Counted from the first letter of the stretch, positions 34,315-44,515 are shown. The stretch: 64,000 nucleotides of DNA from Haladaptatus sp. DYF46 (GCF_021083305.1 NZ_JAJFAY010000002.1:372001-436000); one strand, 5' to 3'. Notes: generated from the letters alone by a model not told the origin. Program-made: numbers and translations.

Positions 34315-35028
34315 ATGACGACCCTCCCGCCGCGAGAACGCCTTCCGTGGTACGTCGCACCACTCCCGCAATGGCTGGAGGATTTCGGCTTGCGGATGGC
34401 GTGGCCAATCGTGATAATCAACCTCGTCGGCACCGCGTTCGGGTTTTGGTACTACGGCTTCCATCCGTACCCGTTCTCGGACCCCCTGATTACGTGGCAG
34501 TTCGCCGCCGAACCGACCTCGATGTGGCTTTTCGTCCCCGACAGTCCGATGGCGACGCTGTTCATCGCGCTCTCGCTCGCCCTGTGGAAACTCGGACGGA
34601 ACAACGAGTGGGTGAACATGCTCGCCTTCTTCGGCTGTATCCAACTCGGTCTGTGGACGCCGTTCGTGCTGGCGACGTTCTTCTCCGGCTTCATCGGCGT
34701 CGGCTGGCCGATGTACGCCTTCCTGTTCTGTAGCCATCTCGCCATGGTCGTGGAGGCGTTCCTCATTCACCGCTACAGCGACTTTCCCGTGGGTGCCGTC
34801 TTCGTCGCCGTCGTCTGGTACGGCTTCAACGACCTCGTGGACTACTTCGTTCCCATCGTCGGCACGCCACACCACACGACGCTTCCGGCACAGCAGGAGT
34901 TGGTGAACGGTTTCACTCATCCCTCGCCCGTCCACGAAATCGCGGCCGCCGGAGCCGTCACAATCACCCTGCTGGCGACGTTTTTAGCGCTTACGACGCG
35001 AATCGAAAAGTTGGAGACGAATCCTTAA
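34315..35028 (+). CDS. DUF1405 integral membrane protein (paralogue)
   Basis: The 237-residue protein has about six helices and matches the same family as the gene at 14273: WPIVIINLVGTAFGFWYYGF, a SPMATLFIALSLALWKLGR loop-helix, LGLWTPFVLATFFSGFIG, and the HLAMVVEAFLIHRY motif. Function unknown. The ATG at 34315 is preferred over longer starts because the upstream residues overlap the divergent pdxS promoter. Two copies in one 64-kb window is notable. Confidence 0.75.
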   Translation: MTTLPPRERLPWYVAPLPQWLEDFGLRMAWPIVIINLVGTAFGFWYYGFHPYPFSDPLITWQFAAEPTSMWLFVPDSPMATLFIALSLALWKLGRNNEWVNMLAFFGCIQLGLWTPFVLATFFSGFIGVGWPMYAFLFCSHLAMVVEAFLIHRYSDFPVGAVFVAVVWYGFNDLVDYFVPIVGTPHHTTLPAQQELVNGFTHPSPVHEIAAAGAVTITLLATFLALTTRIEKLETNP

Positions 35029-35065
35029 GCTTCTTCGGTGGGTATGGTGAGATGGGTGAATTCCA

Positions 35066-35287
35066 ATGGGTGAAGTAGAGATGGACGGCCGGGGGCGTAT
35101 CACGATACCAAAGGAAGTGCGGAAGCGACTGGGAATGCGACCCGGCGATACGTTCGAGTTCACGACCGACGATGGAGATATCCACCTGCATCCGAAGCGT
35201 GAGGGTATCGTAACGATTCGTCGCGGCGAAGACTGGGGCGACGAAGCCTTCCACGATGCCGGGGAGGCGACGTTCGGTGACGAATAG
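35066..35287 (+). CDS. AbrB-type antitoxin
   Basis: The 73-residue protein has the AbrB/MazE swapped-hairpin sequence EMDGRGRITIPKEVRKRLGMRPGDTFEF, read in short pieces as RGRITIPKEVRKRL and MRPGDTFEF. It would bind DNA as a dimer and neutralise the PIN toxin encoded next. The stop overlaps the toxin start (GTG at 35277), so both are translated together. VapB or a VapB-like antitoxin is a fair name. Confidence 0.8.
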   Translation: MGEVEMDGRGRITIPKEVRKRLGMRPGDTFEFTTDDGDIHLHPKREGIVTIRRGEDWGDEAFHDAGEATFGDE

Positions 35288-35738
35288 GCTTCTCCTCGAC
35301 GTGAACGCGCTCGCCATCGCAGTGGTCGATGACCATCCCGGTCATCCGTACGTCGAAAAACGCCTTCGGCCGGGATTCGCTGGCGACGAGACGCTGCTCG
35401 TTTTCGACTACCTCCCGCTTCGAGTGCAATGGGTGTTGACCAGTCGGTGGGGAATCGAAACCGTTGCCGCGCGAAACGCGGTTTCGTCGCTTCTCGACCA
35501 ACCGCTCGAAATCGTGTCGGCAAGCCGTGAGACGATGCTCGAAGCGTACGACATAAGCGCCGACAAGAATCACGACGTGTTCGACAGTCTGTACGTAGCA
35601 CTGGCACGCGAACACGACGCCGATGAAATCGTCACGACCGATACGGACTTCGACCGGCTCTGTCGAAACGAGGAGTTCGACTATTGTAACCCGGTCCCCG
35701 ACGATGTGCTCGCCGAGTTTCACGCGGTCAACGACTGA
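35277..35738 (+). CDS. PIN-domain ribonuclease toxin (VapC-like)
   Basis: The 153-residue protein starts VTNRLLLDVNALAIAVVDD, with the first PIN acid in LLLDVN, and ends near VTTDTDFDRL with further acidic ligands. Some PIN residues differ from canonical VapC (no early DTN motif). The GTG at 35277 overlaps the antitoxin gene by 11 bp. Together they form a VapBC-type toxin-antitoxin module, inferred from the AbrB-PIN pairing. Targets would be tRNA or rRNA in known relatives. Confidence 0.75.
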   Translation: MTNRLLLDVNALAIAVVDDHPGHPYVEKRLRPGFAGDETLLVFDYLPLRVQWVLTSRWGIETVAARNAVSSLLDQPLEIVSASRETMLEAYDISADKNHDVFDSLYVALAREHDADEIVTTDTDFDRLCRNEEFDYCNPVPDDVLAEFHAVND

Positions 35739-35772
35739 CGGTTCCGTCGTTTCAGGAATCGGTGTGAAAAGC

Positions 35773-35810
35773 GTCCCAGAAGTCTCCTTGCGCGTGTCCC
35801 GGAAGTCCCC

Positions 35811-35818
<8 letters not shown>
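35773..35818. repeat. 23-bp imperfect tandem repeat spanning the stop of the CARF-like gene
   Basis: GTCCCAGAAGTCTCCTTGCG (35773-35792) continues to 35795 and is repeated with three changes at 35796-35818. The second copy includes the TAA stop and last codons of the minus-strand gene. A tandem duplication probably moved the gene end or trimmed it. Minor signal. Confidence 0.4.
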
Positions 35819-36704
<886 letters not shown>

Positions 36705-36852
36705 GGGCGGGGATTCTCACGAAACGGGTTTAAAGCCGTCGTCAACGGATTTGGAGGGTGCGAAGGGACGACGCGATTACTTCAAAAACCGTAGACCAGT
36801 CGCTACAAGGGAGGTTCGGGGTCGACTCTCACTGCAGAGATGAGAAGTCTCG

Positions 36853-37573
36853 GAAAGCCCCCGCCCGCTCGCTACGAAAGAATACTGACTCTAGTGTGAT
36901 TGTAATTACCGAGAAGATGTCTTCGAAAGCCCCCGCCCGGTCGCGGCCACTCGACAACATATCGGGGACCTCTCCACAACGCCCGGTCCCCGATAACGGT
37001 CGCCGAGATGACCACGTAAACGCGACCGGGCGGCCCCTTTCAGTCCACCCATACCACGCTTCCGCACAGCACAGCATTAGCCACACCCTCCCCAACCGAT
37101 TGCGCTCCTCACTTCGTTGCGGTGCTCATCCCTCGCACGCTACAGCGAACCGACGCGGCCGAGAGTGGCCGCATCGTCCCGCCAGCACGCGCCATGGTGG
37201 AAGTTCAGATATGCGAAACTGGGCCAACCACTCCGGCGCGTGCGCCAGAAGGTCCGCGGCCAGCGGTCGGCCGCGGACCTGATAGCTATCACGCGAGGGA
37301 TGAGTATCGCAGGCCGAAGGTCGAGAAACACAATCGGCTGGGGAGGACGTGGTTTGCGGTAGCTGTCGCGGTGCGAGGTGGGACTGAAAGGGGCCGTCCG
37401 GTCGCGCTTGCGTGGTTGCTGTGCGGGCCACTATTCTGGCCGTGTGTTGCGGAGCGGCCAGAATATCTCGCACCAGCAACCGCGAGCGGGCGGGGGCTTT
37501 CGAAGTCTGCTTCTCAATAGCTGCGACTCAGTCGTTTCCAAATAGAACTCGTAACGAGCGGTCGGGGGCTTTC
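36853..37573. repeat. 721-bp concentric imperfect palindrome (gene-free)
   Basis: Five inverted pairs share one centre near 37,214: 36853-36871/37555-37573 (18 of 19 match), 36921-36944/37482-37505 (23 of 24), 37021-37046/37381-37406 (25 of 26), 37087-37102/37331-37346 (15 of 16), and 37125-37136/37293-37304 (12 of 12). Local perfect hairpins also sit inside: ATCGGGGACC (36961-36970, partner 36985-36994), TATTCTGGCCG (37432, partner 37455-37465), and GGTCCGCGGCC (37251-37261, partner 37269-37279). No credible gene is found across 36720-37685. Confidence 0.85.
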
Positions 37574-37685
37574 TGGAAGTTCAAAACCCCGCTATCGTTG
37601 TCCGTGTGGAAATCAAAACGAGTGAAACGTTCAGAGACAGGTGAAACGAGACTGGCCGATTTACATCGACGAAAACCACCGGATG

Positions 37686-39155
37686 CTAGTCGGCGTGGAG
37701 GTCGAAGTAGAGGTCCCGCTCTTCGGTCGGTGCGGGCGAGGTCACGACGGACCCCGAAACTGTCAACACCAAACCGATGACCATCCCGACGACGGAGGCC
37801 AGCCACCCGCCGTAGGTGTCCGGCACGAACGGCAGGAACACGCTGGCGAGGTAGAACGCCTGACTCCCGATGATGCCGACGAACATGCCCGTTCGCGTCA
37901 CGCGCTTCCAGTAGAGCGCGACGATGACGGGGAGCGCGAGTTGGGCGAACCCGCCGAAGGCCGTCGAACCGATGGTCGTGATGGTACCGGGGGTGTACAG
38001 GCTTGCGACGAACGCGGCGATTGCGAAGACGGCGACGCCGATTCGTCCGAGGGTGTCCTCCCAACCGTCGCTCGCATTCGGATCGACGAACGGGCGGTAG
38101 AGGTCGCGGGTGAAGTACGACGACCCGGAGAGGAGCATCGAATCGGACGAGGACATCATCGCGGCCATCGCACCGGCGATGACCAGCGCGGCGAACCACG
38201 CGGGGGCGTACTCGGAGAGCACGACGGGGAGGACGTTGCCGTTCTCCGGCACGTCGATGGGGAGGCCGCGCGCCCACGCGCCGAGCATGAACGCGGGGAC
38301 GAACAGCAGGACGACGAGCAGGGGCCACAGCGAGAACGTGCGCTTCAGGACTGTCTTCGAGCGAGCGACGAAGAATCGCTGGTTGACCTGCGGGAACATC
38401 GCCACGCCGAAGGCGATGCCGATGGCCTGCGAGAGCATCCACTGCGGGGAGTACGGGACGCCGCCGAGCGAGAGGAATCCGGGGTTCGACTCGGCCATCC
38501 CCGCGGTTGCGGCGCTTATGCCGCCGAATTCGGTGAGTGCCCAGAACGTGGCGGCCCAGACCATAACGAGCATGAACGCGCCCTGTAGCGTGTCGGTCCA
38601 CGCGATGCCACGCATCCCGGAGAGGACGACGTAGGCGATGATGAACACGGTGACGAGACCCGCGCCCACGGCGTAGGAGACGTCGCCGCCGGTCAGGGCT
38701 TCCAGCGCGGTTCCGGCCCCGACCTGTTGGAGCATCACGTAGGGGAACAGCCAGAAGAGGCTGATTCCGGCGACGAGGCCGCGGAGGACGGGCGACCCGA
38801 ACCGGTCGCCCAGCATCTCGCCGAGCGTGACGTAGCCGTGTTCGCGCCCGAGGAGCCACTGCTTGTAGCCGACGACGTACCAGAGGACGGCGAACAGCAC
38901 CCCGTCCATCAGCCCCATGACGAGAATCCACTCCGGGCCGGACCCGTAGGCGACGTTCGGCCCGCCGAAGAACGTGAACGCGGACAACAGGGTCGCGAAC
39001 GTCGTGAACAGCAGGACGACGGTTCCGAAGGTCCGACTGGCGAGGTAGTAGTCCTCGGCGCTCCGGTCGGTCAGCCGATACGCGAGAAGGCCGACGAGCA
39101 GCGAGAGGACGAGATAACCGCCGATGACGCCCAACTGGAGCGCCGTATCGCTCAT
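37686..39155 (-). CDS. Sodium:solute symporter (SSS family)
   Basis: The 489-residue protein has about 13 membrane helices with SSS features: SAEDYYLASRTFGTVVLLF near the start, FPYVMLQQVGAGTALEALTG, and ARSKTVLKRTFSLWP. Its start (ATG 39155) overlaps the stop of the upstream DUF3311 gene by 4 bases, a common arrangement in which the small protein accompanies the transporter. Likely imports an organic solute with Na+. Substrate unknown; the sugar isomerase nearby hints at a carbohydrate, by inference only. Confidence 0.85.
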   Translation of the reverse strand: MSDTALQLGVIGGYLVLSLLVGLLAYRLTDRSAEDYYLASRTFGTVVLLFTTFATLLSAFTFFGGPNVAYGSGPEWILVMGLMDGVLFAVLWYVVGYKQWLLGREHGYVTLGEMLGDRFGSPVLRGLVAGISLFWLFPYVMLQQVGAGTALEALTGGDVSYAVGAGLVTVFIIAYVVLSGMRGIAWTDTLQGAFMLVMVWAATFWALTEFGGISAATAGMAESNPGFLSLGGVPYSPQWMLSQAIGIAFGVAMFPQVNQRFFVARSKTVLKRTFSLWPLLVVLLFVPAFMLGAWARGLPIDVPENGNVLPVVLSEYAPAWFAALVIAGAMAAMMSSSDSMLLSGSSYFTRDLYRPFVDPNASDGWEDTLGRIGVAVFAIAAFVASLYTPGTITTIGSTAFGGFAQLALPVIVALYWKRVTRTGMFVGIIGSQAFYLASVFLPFVPDTYGGWLASVVGMVIGLVLTVSGSVVTSPAPTEERDLYFDLHAD

Positions 39156-39364
39156 GCTCCCTCCTCGATGCCGATGCCCCACGCACGGTTCGCAAACGCC
39201 CTGAACACGAGTGACACGACGACCATCCAGCCGATGTGCCACCAGAGCCAAACCGGCAGGCCGTAGACGACCTGTCCGTCGCCCCAGAGGAACCATGGAA
39301 TCGTGAAAACGATGAGTACCGCGAAAACGACGGTCCAGCCGATTCGTCCGATATCGGGAATCAT
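39152..39364 (-). CDS. Small membrane partner of the SSS symporter (DUF3311)
   Basis: The 70-residue protein starts MIPDIGRIGWTVVFAVLIVF and has two helices (the second LPVWLWWHIGWMVVVSLVFR). DUF3311 proteins are short partners encoded just before SSS-type transporters. The 4-bp ATGA overlap with the symporter supports coupling. The ATG at 39364 is chosen; longer in-frame starts run into the repeat-rich divergent region. Confidence 0.75.
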   Translation of the reverse strand: MIPDIGRIGWTVVFAVLIVFTIPWFLWGDGQVVYGLPVWLWWHIGWMVVVSLVFRAFANRAWGIGIEEGA

Positions 39365-39420
39365 TATCCGAACGTATGATCGAACGGTGATAAGAGTTAC
39401 CAAAGTTTTTCGTACCACCA

Positions 39421-39512
39421 TTTCGAAGAGAAATACTCTTCGAAAGGGACTATCGCACCGTTCCCGTCGATGGGTGAACGATGGGTGAGCGACGAGTGAA
39501 CGATGGGTGAAC
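39421..39512. promoter_or_regulatory. Stem-loop and 11-bp tandem repeats in divergent promoter
   Basis: A perfect 10-bp stem (TTTCGAAGAG 39421-39430, loop AAATA, partner 39436-39445) lies in the 267-bp region between the DUF3311/SSS operon and the divergent isomerase. It is followed by four 11-bp units (GATGGGTGAAC and variants) at 39469-39512. An 11-bp period matches one helical turn, a typical operator array. Both elements could serve either promoter. Confidence 0.55.
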
Positions 39513-39631
39513 GGACGGTCGAGGTCGGGTCGGAAAGGGAAAAGGATGAAAGGGGCGAAACGGGATGGCGAACGCGGCGCGGAGATACGGGAGAACAATC
39601 ACTAAATCAGTTGCCGTTCCACGTAGGAACC

Positions 39632-40357
39632 ATGACGCGAACCGCGATTCAACTGTACACGCTCCGCGAACTGAACGAACCGCTCCCCGACCTGCTCGCA
39701 CGGGTCGGCGAGGCGGGATTCGACGGCGTGGAGTTCGCGGGACTGGGCGATGCCGACCCCGCGGACGTCAGCGACGCGCTCGACGATGCGGGGTTGGAGG
39801 TCGCCGCCGCCCACGTCCCCATCGGCGAATTGGAGGACGAACCCGGACTGGTCGCACGCGAGTACCACCGACTCGGATGCGACTGGGTCGTCGTCCCCTA
39901 CCTCGACGCCTCCCACTTCGAGAGCACGGAAGCGGCGACCCGGACGGCCCGTCGATTGGACGAACTGGTGGCACGAGTGGAGGGCCACAGCACCTCGCTC
40001 GGCTATCACAACCACGACCACGAGTTCGCGTCCGTAAACGGAGAAACCGGCTTCGACGTCTTCTGCTCGGAGTCCGAGGTCGAAATCGAACTCGACGTCG
40101 GGTGGGCCGTCGCCGCGGGTCAGGACCCGACCGCTCTCCTGCGGTCGCTCGGGTCCCGCGTTCCGCTCGTCCACATGAAGGACACGCGCCACGGGAAACC
40201 GGTCGAACTCGGCGACGGAGACGTCGACCTGACGGCGTGTGCGAACACGGCGAAGGAAGTCGGGGCGGATTGGTTGATTTACGAACACGACGACCCCGAG
40301 GATCCGTTGGCGTCGCTCGCACACGGTGGCGAACATCTCCGAGAATTGAATCGGTAG
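39632..40357 (+). CDS. Sugar phosphate isomerase/epimerase (xylose isomerase-like TIM barrel)
   Basis: The 241-residue protein is an AP_endonuc_2-type TIM barrel. RTAIQLYTLRELNEPLPDLL is the start, GYHNHDHEF holds metal-site histidine-type residues (about 130), VEIELDVGWAV supplies an acidic ligand, and VPLVHMKDTRHG comes later. It likely epimerises or isomerises a keto-sugar or inositol derivative. The ATG at 39632 is preferred to an upstream start within the repeat-rich promoter. It is divergent from a SSS transporter operon, suggesting joint uptake and use of one substrate. Confidence 0.75.
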   Translation: MTRTAIQLYTLRELNEPLPDLLARVGEAGFDGVEFAGLGDADPADVSDALDDAGLEVAAAHVPIGELEDEPGLVAREYHRLGCDWVVVPYLDASHFESTEAATRTARRLDELVARVEGHSTSLGYHNHDHEFASVNGETGFDVFCSESEVEIELDVGWAVAAGQDPTALLRSLGSRVPLVHMKDTRHGKPVELGDGDVDLTACANTAKEVGADWLIYEHDDPEDPLASLAHGGEHLRELNR

Positions 40358-40538
40358 GACGGAGAATTCACCGCGTACCGACGAGGATGGATTTATCGCA
40401 AAAATTGTCGTAAAATCGCCGGACTGAACCGCCGTGACGACAGGTATTTGGGCGTTGGAGCGCCAAATTGAGACGTATCCATGGCGACGTTCATGGACGC
40501 ATCACAATCACGCCCTCTCCGAGGGCAGTTCATCACTC

Positions 40539-41966
40539 ATGGACGATACAGCGAAATACCTCATTCACGCAGACATTACCGCCGACGGGGTGGTAGAACG
40601 CAGTGACGTCGTCGGGGCGATCTTCGGCCAAACCGAAGGTCTCCTCGGCGACGACCTCGATTTACGCGACCTCCAACAGTCATCCAAAGTCGGCCGTATC
40701 GACGTTCACATCGAAAGCCAACACGGCCAGTCGTTCGGCACCATCACCATCGCCAGCAGTCTCGACAAGGTCGAGACGGCGATTCTGGCGGCCTCGCTCG
40801 AAACCATCGAGCGCGTCGGTCCCTGTCGCGCCAGCGTCAGCATCGCCAGCATCGAAGACGTCCGCGCCGCGAAACGCCGCGAAGTCGTGGACCGAGCGAA
40901 GGACCTGCTCGCATCCTCGTTCGACGACAGCGTGATGACCAGCCAGGAGATTCTGGACGAAGTCCGCCAGAGCATCCGCGTCGAGGACATCACCGAATAC
41001 GAAGGTTTCCCGGCGGGACCGAACGTCACCGACAGCGACGCCATCATCGTCGTGGAAGGCCGCTCGGACGTGCTGACACTGCTCCGATACGGCGTCAAAA
41101 ACGCCATCGCGGTGGAAGGGACGAACGTCCCCGACACCGTCGCGGACCTCACGCAAGCACGGACCACAACCGCGTTTCTCGACGCCGACCGAGGCGGCGA
41201 CCTGATTCTGAAGGAACTCGACCAGGTGGGCGACATCGACTACGTCGCCGTCGCCCCGCACGGGAAATCCGTCGAGGACCTCTCCCGGGACGAGGTGATG
41301 GCCTCGCTGCGGGGGAAACGGCGGTTCGACCGATTCGAAGCGGACGAGACGGTCATGGCCGCGACCGACGGCAGCACGTTCCCCGCACCCGAAACCGACG
41401 AGGCCACGGTACGACCGATGGAACCCTCCGTCGAGACGGAGAGCAACGAGGACGGCGGAAGCGAAGCCGCAGTCGAACGGGAAAACGAAACCGAAGACGG
41501 ACACGAGGCCGGAACAATCGGCGAAGCCGAAACCGCCAACGAGACCGAAACCGATAGCGGGGCAGACGGCGACGAACCCGACGCGTCGGGCGACGAAAAC
41601 GGCGACATCGACGCCGACCCGAAATCGGCCTCGGAAGCCGAAGCGGGATCGGAGACGGACCCCGAACCGATGACGCTCCGCGGCCACACGAAGGCGGTCA
41701 TCGATGACGAATCGGACATCGTGCGACTGCTGGACGACGACTTCGGAATACTCGCCGACGCACCGGCCGCCGAGACGTTCGCGACCATCGCGGAAGCGGA
41801 ACCCGTGCCGCACGCCGTCGTCATCGACGGCGTCCTGAATCAGCGAATCCTCGACGTGTCCGCCCAGCGCGGCGTCGAGCAAATCATCGCCCGCGAGGAG
41901 GGCGAGTTCGTCAAAAAGCCGACGACGGTTCGCATCATCACCGCGGACCAACTCCTGCGCCGGTAG
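40539..41966 (+). CDS. dnaG: Archaeal DnaG-like primase / exosome subunit
   Basis: The 475-residue protein starts [22 protein letters not shown] and has a Toprim domain with [20 protein letters not shown] (Glu) and [11 protein letters not shown] (Asp-x-Asp). Between about residues 285 and 385 lies a long acidic linker typical of halophiles. Archaeal DnaG acts in RNA exosome function and may have primase activity. The ATG at 40539 matches the family; the 180-bp region upstream holds no gene. Its stop abuts the convergent GNAT stop with no gap. Confidence 0.9.
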   Translation: MDDTAKYLIHADITADGVVERSDVVGAIFGQTEGLLGDDLDLRDLQQSSKVGRIDVHIESQHGQSFGTITIASSLDKVETAILAASLETIERVGPCRASVSIASIEDVRAAKRREVVDRAKDLLASSFDDSVMTSQEILDEVRQSIRVEDITEYEGFPAGPNVTDSDAIIVVEGRSDVLTLLRYGVKNAIAVEGTNVPDTVADLTQARTTTAFLDADRGGDLILKELDQVGDIDYVAVAPHGKSVEDLSRDEVMASLRGKRRFDRFEADETVMAATDGSTFPAPETDEATVRPMEPSVETESNEDGGSEAAVERENETEDGHEAGTIGEAETANETETDSGADGDEPDASGDENGDIDADPKSASEAEAGSETDPEPMTLRGHTKAVIDDESDIVRLLDDDFGILADAPAAETFATIAEAEPVPHAVVIDGVLNQRILDVSAQRGVEQIIAREEGEFVKKPTTVRIITADQLLRR

Positions 41967-42380
41967 TCACAGCCGTTTTTCGAACAGCAGTCCGTCCCCG
42001 CCGTCCGCGTAGTACTCCGGTTCTCGACCGCGACGTTCGAATCCCAACGACTCGTACAGCGACCGTGCGGCATCGTTTTCCTCGTGAACCGTCAACGACG
42101 CGCTGGAACACCCCTCGTCGCGGGCCGTATCGAGCGCCGCGCCGATGAGCCGTGTCGCCCGGCCCTCCTCCCGGTGGGTCGGTTCCACGACGAGTTCGGC
42201 GATGTAGGCGTCGTTCGCGACCATCGTGAGAACGTAGCCGACGGGAACGCCGTCCGCCGTCGAAACGAGGACCGACCCCTCCGAAATCGCCGTTTCGAGC
42301 AGCCCCGGCGTGGGCTCGGGGAGCCACGTTCGAATCCGTTGTAGGCGGCCGAGGTCGTCCGCCGTCGCGGGTCGAATCAC
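41967..42380 (-). CDS. GNAT-family N-acetyltransferase (RimI-like)
   Basis: The 137-residue single-domain GNAT has VEPTHREEGRATRLIGAALD as motif A and ENDAARSLYESLGFERRGRE as motif B, near the family ends. It may acetylate a protein N-terminus or a small amine. The start codon is GTG at 42380, overlapping the stop of the DUF92 gene by 4 bases (GTGA). That indicates a two-gene transcript with translational coupling. Confidence 0.78.
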   Translation of the reverse strand: MIRPATADDLGRLQRIRTWLPEPTPGLLETAISEGSVLVSTADGVPVGYVLTMVANDAYIAELVVEPTHREEGRATRLIGAALDTARDEGCSSASLTVHEENDAARSLYESLGFERRGREPEYYADGGDGLLFEKRL

Positions 42381-43693
42381 GACGCCAGACCCACCAGCAA
42401 CGCGAGCCCGGCACCGAGGAGCGCCCCCGAGAGGGTGGCGAGGAAGTTGACGCTCTGGTTGCCGAGTCCCTCGCCCTCCACCGTCGCGCCGAGGAGGCTA
42501 TCGACCGTCATGCCGCCGATGCCCGCCAGTGCGATGACGGCACCGCCGAGCGCCCCGATGGAACCGAACAGCGTGACGGCGATGAGCGCGACGATGGTCG
42601 ACCCGAGCGCACCGGCCACCTCGCCCTGCCACGTCACGCCGCCGTCGGTTCCGGGGGCCACCGGTTGCCACGTCGTGATGAGTCGCGGATTGTCGAAGAC
42701 GCCGCCGATTTCGCTCGATAATGTATCGCTCATGGCGGCGGCGATGCTCCCCGCGAAGGCGAAGAGGAAGACGCTCTCGGCGACGGGGAGTCGGTCGCTG
42801 GCGGCGAAGGCGAGGACCGCGACCAGCGCCACCGCGGCGTTTCCGAGGACGTTCCCGCCGCCGCGTGCACCTTCGTTCGCTTCCGCGACGCCGTTCTTGC
42901 GTTTCTGTTCGTATCTGAACTTCGTGGAAAGTCCGCCCAGCGCGAAAAAGGAGATGAGGACGGCGAACCATGGATAGCCGCCGAGAACGATGGTGAGGAG
43001 CGCGAGGAGGATGCCGGTAAGCATCCCGGTCACGGACGCCGTGTCGAGCGCCCACGAGACGTAGCCGAACCCGACGGTGATGGTGATGGCGAGGACGATG
43101 TCGAGTTCCGTCACGGTCATCGTGAGGTCGGTGAAGAGCCACAACAGGAGGGCGACCGAAAACATGACGAGCGGGTCGTCGCGCTCGAAGAGGACGGACC
43201 GGAGGAGTCCCGCCAACAGCGCGCCGCTCGCGGCGAGGAAGACGATTTCGGGAATCACAGGCTCCACGGGGCTCCCTTGGACGCTTCGAACGACGATTTG
43301 AGCGAGAACGGCGGCGAAGAACCCGCCGACCGCGAACCCGGCCGTCGCGGTGATGGTCGCGTCGCTCCGGGTTCGGACGACCTGTTCGGTCAGGTTGCCG
43401 TAGGCGAGGAGGCAGACGGCGGCGGCGAAGACGCTCGTCGGTAAATCGACGAGCATGACGAGCATGGCGAGGGCTGCCGTCCCAAAGGAGAAGGCGGCGA
43501 GGCCGCGGAGTCGTCCTTCACTCCGGTCGCTCGGTCGTGCGAAGAGGTCGAACAGCGGGCCGTCGTCGATGACGAGCGCGACCGCACCCGCCGCGGCGAA
43601 CAGCGCGGCCACACCCGCCACCAGCACCGAGGCGGCGAGGGACAGCGTCGCGACCGCCGCGAACGCCGCCGCCCGCCGAATGCTCGTAGTCAC
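42377..43693 (-). CDS. DUF92 membrane protein (VTE6-like)
   Basis: The 438-residue polytopic protein has about 12 hydrophobic helices. Its C-terminal DUF92 part contains EGARGGGNVLGNAAVAL and SDTLSSEIGGVF, conserved cytosolic loops of the family. Plant VTE6 is a phytyl-phosphate kinase, so a polyprenyl-phosphate role is plausible here but unproven. The start is GTG at 43693. It is coupled to a GNAT gene downstream and divergent from the cis-prenyltransferase-like gene by 87 bp. Confidence 0.75.
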   Translation of the reverse strand: MTTSIRRAAAFAAVATLSLAASVLVAGVAALFAAAGAVALVIDDGPLFDLFARPSDRSEGRLRGLAAFSFGTAALAMLVMLVDLPTSVFAAAVCLLAYGNLTEQVVRTRSDATITATAGFAVGGFFAAVLAQIVVRSVQGSPVEPVIPEIVFLAASGALLAGLLRSVLFERDDPLVMFSVALLLWLFTDLTMTVTELDIVLAITITVGFGYVSWALDTASVTGMLTGILLALLTIVLGGYPWFAVLISFFALGGLSTKFRYEQKRKNGVAEANEGARGGGNVLGNAAVALVAVLAFAASDRLPVAESVFLFAFAGSIAAAMSDTLSSEIGGVFDNPRLITTWQPVAPGTDGGVTWQGEVAGALGSTIVALIAVTLFGSIGALGGAVIALAGIGGMTVDSLLGATVEGEGLGNQSVNFLATLSGALLGAGLALLVGLAS

Positions 43694-43780
43694 GAGTTTC
43701 GTTTTCGCGGACGGGCACTTAATCTTCCCGAACGTCGCAGGGCGTGACGTTTAAGCGTCGATAGCGGCAACCCCATCGCA

Positions 43781-44389
43781 GTGGGACTCTACGACCAGTA
43801 CCTCACGGCCCGCGTCCGACGACACGACGCCGACCCGCCGAGTCACATCGCCGTCGTCATCACGGAACGCGATCTGTTGGAACAGGGAGCGTACGAGACG
43901 CTCGAATCGTTCTTCCAGTGGGCGTTCGACTACGGCGCGGAGCGAATCACCGTCTACGTGAGCGTACTGGATTCCGGCGCGGTGCCGACCCTCCAGCGCG
44001 AACTGGAGAACGTGCGTGCGCCTCGAACCATCGCCGTTCGCGGCCCCGACGACCTCACGCCCGCCGACGCGCCGATTCAGGTGAGCATCGGTCTCGGCGG
44101 CAAACACGAGTTCGCCGAGGCGGTGCGCGCGGTCGCGGAGGACGTCGAGGCGGGGTCCGTCGCCGCGGACGACATCGACGAGGCGGAAATCGAATCCCGA
44201 CTCGTCTTCCCGACGGATCCGGACCTCGTCATCAAGACCGGCGCGGAACGCCTCTCGGACTTCATGATCTGGCAGTCCGTGTACTCCGAACTGTACTTCA
44301 CCGACGTGAACTGGCGCGATTTCCGCAAGCGAGACTACCTCCGCGGGATTCTCGATTACAAGAACCGACAGCGCCGGTTCGGTCGGTAG
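43781..44389 (+). CDS. Cis-prenyltransferase-like protein lacking the catalytic Asp
   Basis: The 202-residue protein has the UPP synthase fold: HIAVVITERDLLEQGAYETL at residues 22-41, IKTGAERLSDFMIWQSVYSE later, and an RDYLRGILDYKNRQRR end. In active enzymes H-V-A-V-x-x-D-G-N includes the catalytic Asp; here the site is Thr28 with Glu29 and Arg30, so it is probably inactive alone. Eukaryotic heteromeric cis-prenyltransferases contain such a subunit (NgBR/Nus1). A canonical enzyme is 1.5 kb downstream on the opposite strand. The start is GTG at 43781. Confidence 0.75.
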   Translation: MGLYDQYLTARVRRHDADPPSHIAVVITERDLLEQGAYETLESFFQWAFDYGAERITVYVSVLDSGAVPTLQRELENVRAPRTIAVRGPDDLTPADAPIQVSIGLGGKHEFAEAVRAVAEDVEAGSVAADDIDEAEIESRLVFPTDPDLVIKTGAERLSDFMIWQSVYSELYFTDVNWRDFRKRDYLRGILDYKNRQRRFGR

Positions 44390-44515
44390 GGTCGACCATC
44401 CGCCCAAACCCCTCCGGTTTCGGCGTGGAAAGGCTCGCTTATATTTTCGGCGCTCACTGTTGCATCCGTTATATCCCCCATTCTCAAATAGAAGACGACG
44501 CTCACTGTGAGTGGG

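Noticed and set aside
36758..37282. A 174-residue plus-strand frame in the palindrome
   Set aside because: It runs through the inverted arms, has no conserved motif, and composition follows the repeat rather than a protein.
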